Made by a program: the position numbers and the translations under genes. Below the pieces are notes generated by a model, which ran no database searches, had not been told where the DNA came from, and worked only from the letters and a program-made list of their open reading frames with translations. Source: an uncultured Clostridia bacterium (lineage in GTDB: Bacteria; Bacillota; Clostridia; Oscillospirales; Acutalibacteraceae). Taken from it: a stretch of DNA of 5,358 nucleotides. The DNA is taken from contig CANONE010000136.1 of NCBI GenBank assembly GCA_947567585.1, positions 1 to 5,358 of the forward strand. The letters are read 5' to 3'. Of this stretch, positions 5,258 through 5,358 are shown piece after piece; positions within the stretch are counted from its first letter, which is position 1, and every line of letters begins with the position of its first letter.

Positions 5258-5358
5258 TTAGCAAGGCTTTTGGGCCATCAGGCAATACCAGCCAATCTCA
5301 GAAAAGGGCTTGTCGTCAAACCAAGGGCAAGGCTTTATTTCAAATTGTGAGTATCCCA
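5258..5358 (-). CDS. Possible 3' end of a leftward gene, unidentified
   Basis: Read leftward, an open frame enters from the right edge and ends with TAA at 5260-5258, giving about 32 residues: GYSQFEIKPCPWFDD then KPFSEIGWYCLMAQKPC. The mix of aromatic and hydrophobic residues and ordinary codon choice look protein-like. The ending GWYCLMAQKP resembles the last strand of some SAM-dependent methyltransferases (GWY-hydrophobic-A-x-KP), but that is only an impression from a short motif. A frame of this length also arises by chance fairly often. It would converge on thrS, with the hairpin at 5134-5164 between them as a shared terminator. The body of the gene, if real, lies beyond the window. Confidence 0.4.
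   Translation of the reverse strand, partial: GYSQFEIKPCPWFDDKPFSEIGWYCLMAQKPC

Noticed and set aside
1..5358. CRISPR arrays, tRNA or rRNA genes, toxin-antitoxin pairs, defence genes
   Set aside because: No regularly spaced repeats, cloverleaf-type sequences or recognisable genes of these kinds were found on either strand.

Overview
The window looks like chromosomal DNA of a moderately GC-rich, low-redundancy Gram-positive bacterium, most likely a Clostridia member (Oscillospiraceae/Ruminococcaceae type). The reasons are a T-box leader in front of a threonyl-tRNA synthetase gene, a membrane-anchored RNase Y, strong AGGAGG-type ribosome binding sites, near-consensus sigma-A promoters, and the remnant of a Tn916-family integrase. 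The taxon is inferred from gene content and style, not from a marker gene.

Layout. (1) Positions 6-234 hold the decayed 5' end of a Tn916-type tyrosine integrase, readable only by jumping between all three + frames. A rho-independent terminator (226-263) overlaps the point where homology ends. (2) Positions 264-620 carry no convincing gene but are full of inverted repeats: an interrupted IR at 311-383, a 22-bp stem with a 5-nt loop at 427-475 nested in an outer IR at 411-488, and a terminator-like hairpin at 561-609. (3) rny (RNase Y) runs leftward from a TTG start at 2183 to 621. (4) Positions 2184-2709 are the divergent intergenic region, with an AT-rich tract and one or two leftward promoter candidates. 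(5) The thrS promoter (2710-2738), a T-box leader with ACC specifier, and its antiterminator/terminator pair (2969-3074) precede thrS (3103-5007, rightward). (6) A strong, possibly bidirectional terminator (5134-5169) follows. The last 100 bases may be the 3' end of a leftward gene that continues beyond the window.

How it works together. rny and thrS are divergent housekeeping genes. ThrS charges tRNA-Thr and proofreads mischarged Ser. Its transcription is expected to be read through only when uncharged tRNA-Thr accumulates and stabilises the antiterminator. RNase Y starts decay and processing of many mRNAs and may also cleave such leaders, as it does in related bacteria. No new multi-gene system is visible. 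The least explained material is the palindrome-rich stretch between the dead integrase and rny, and the mirrored promoter pair between rny and thrS.
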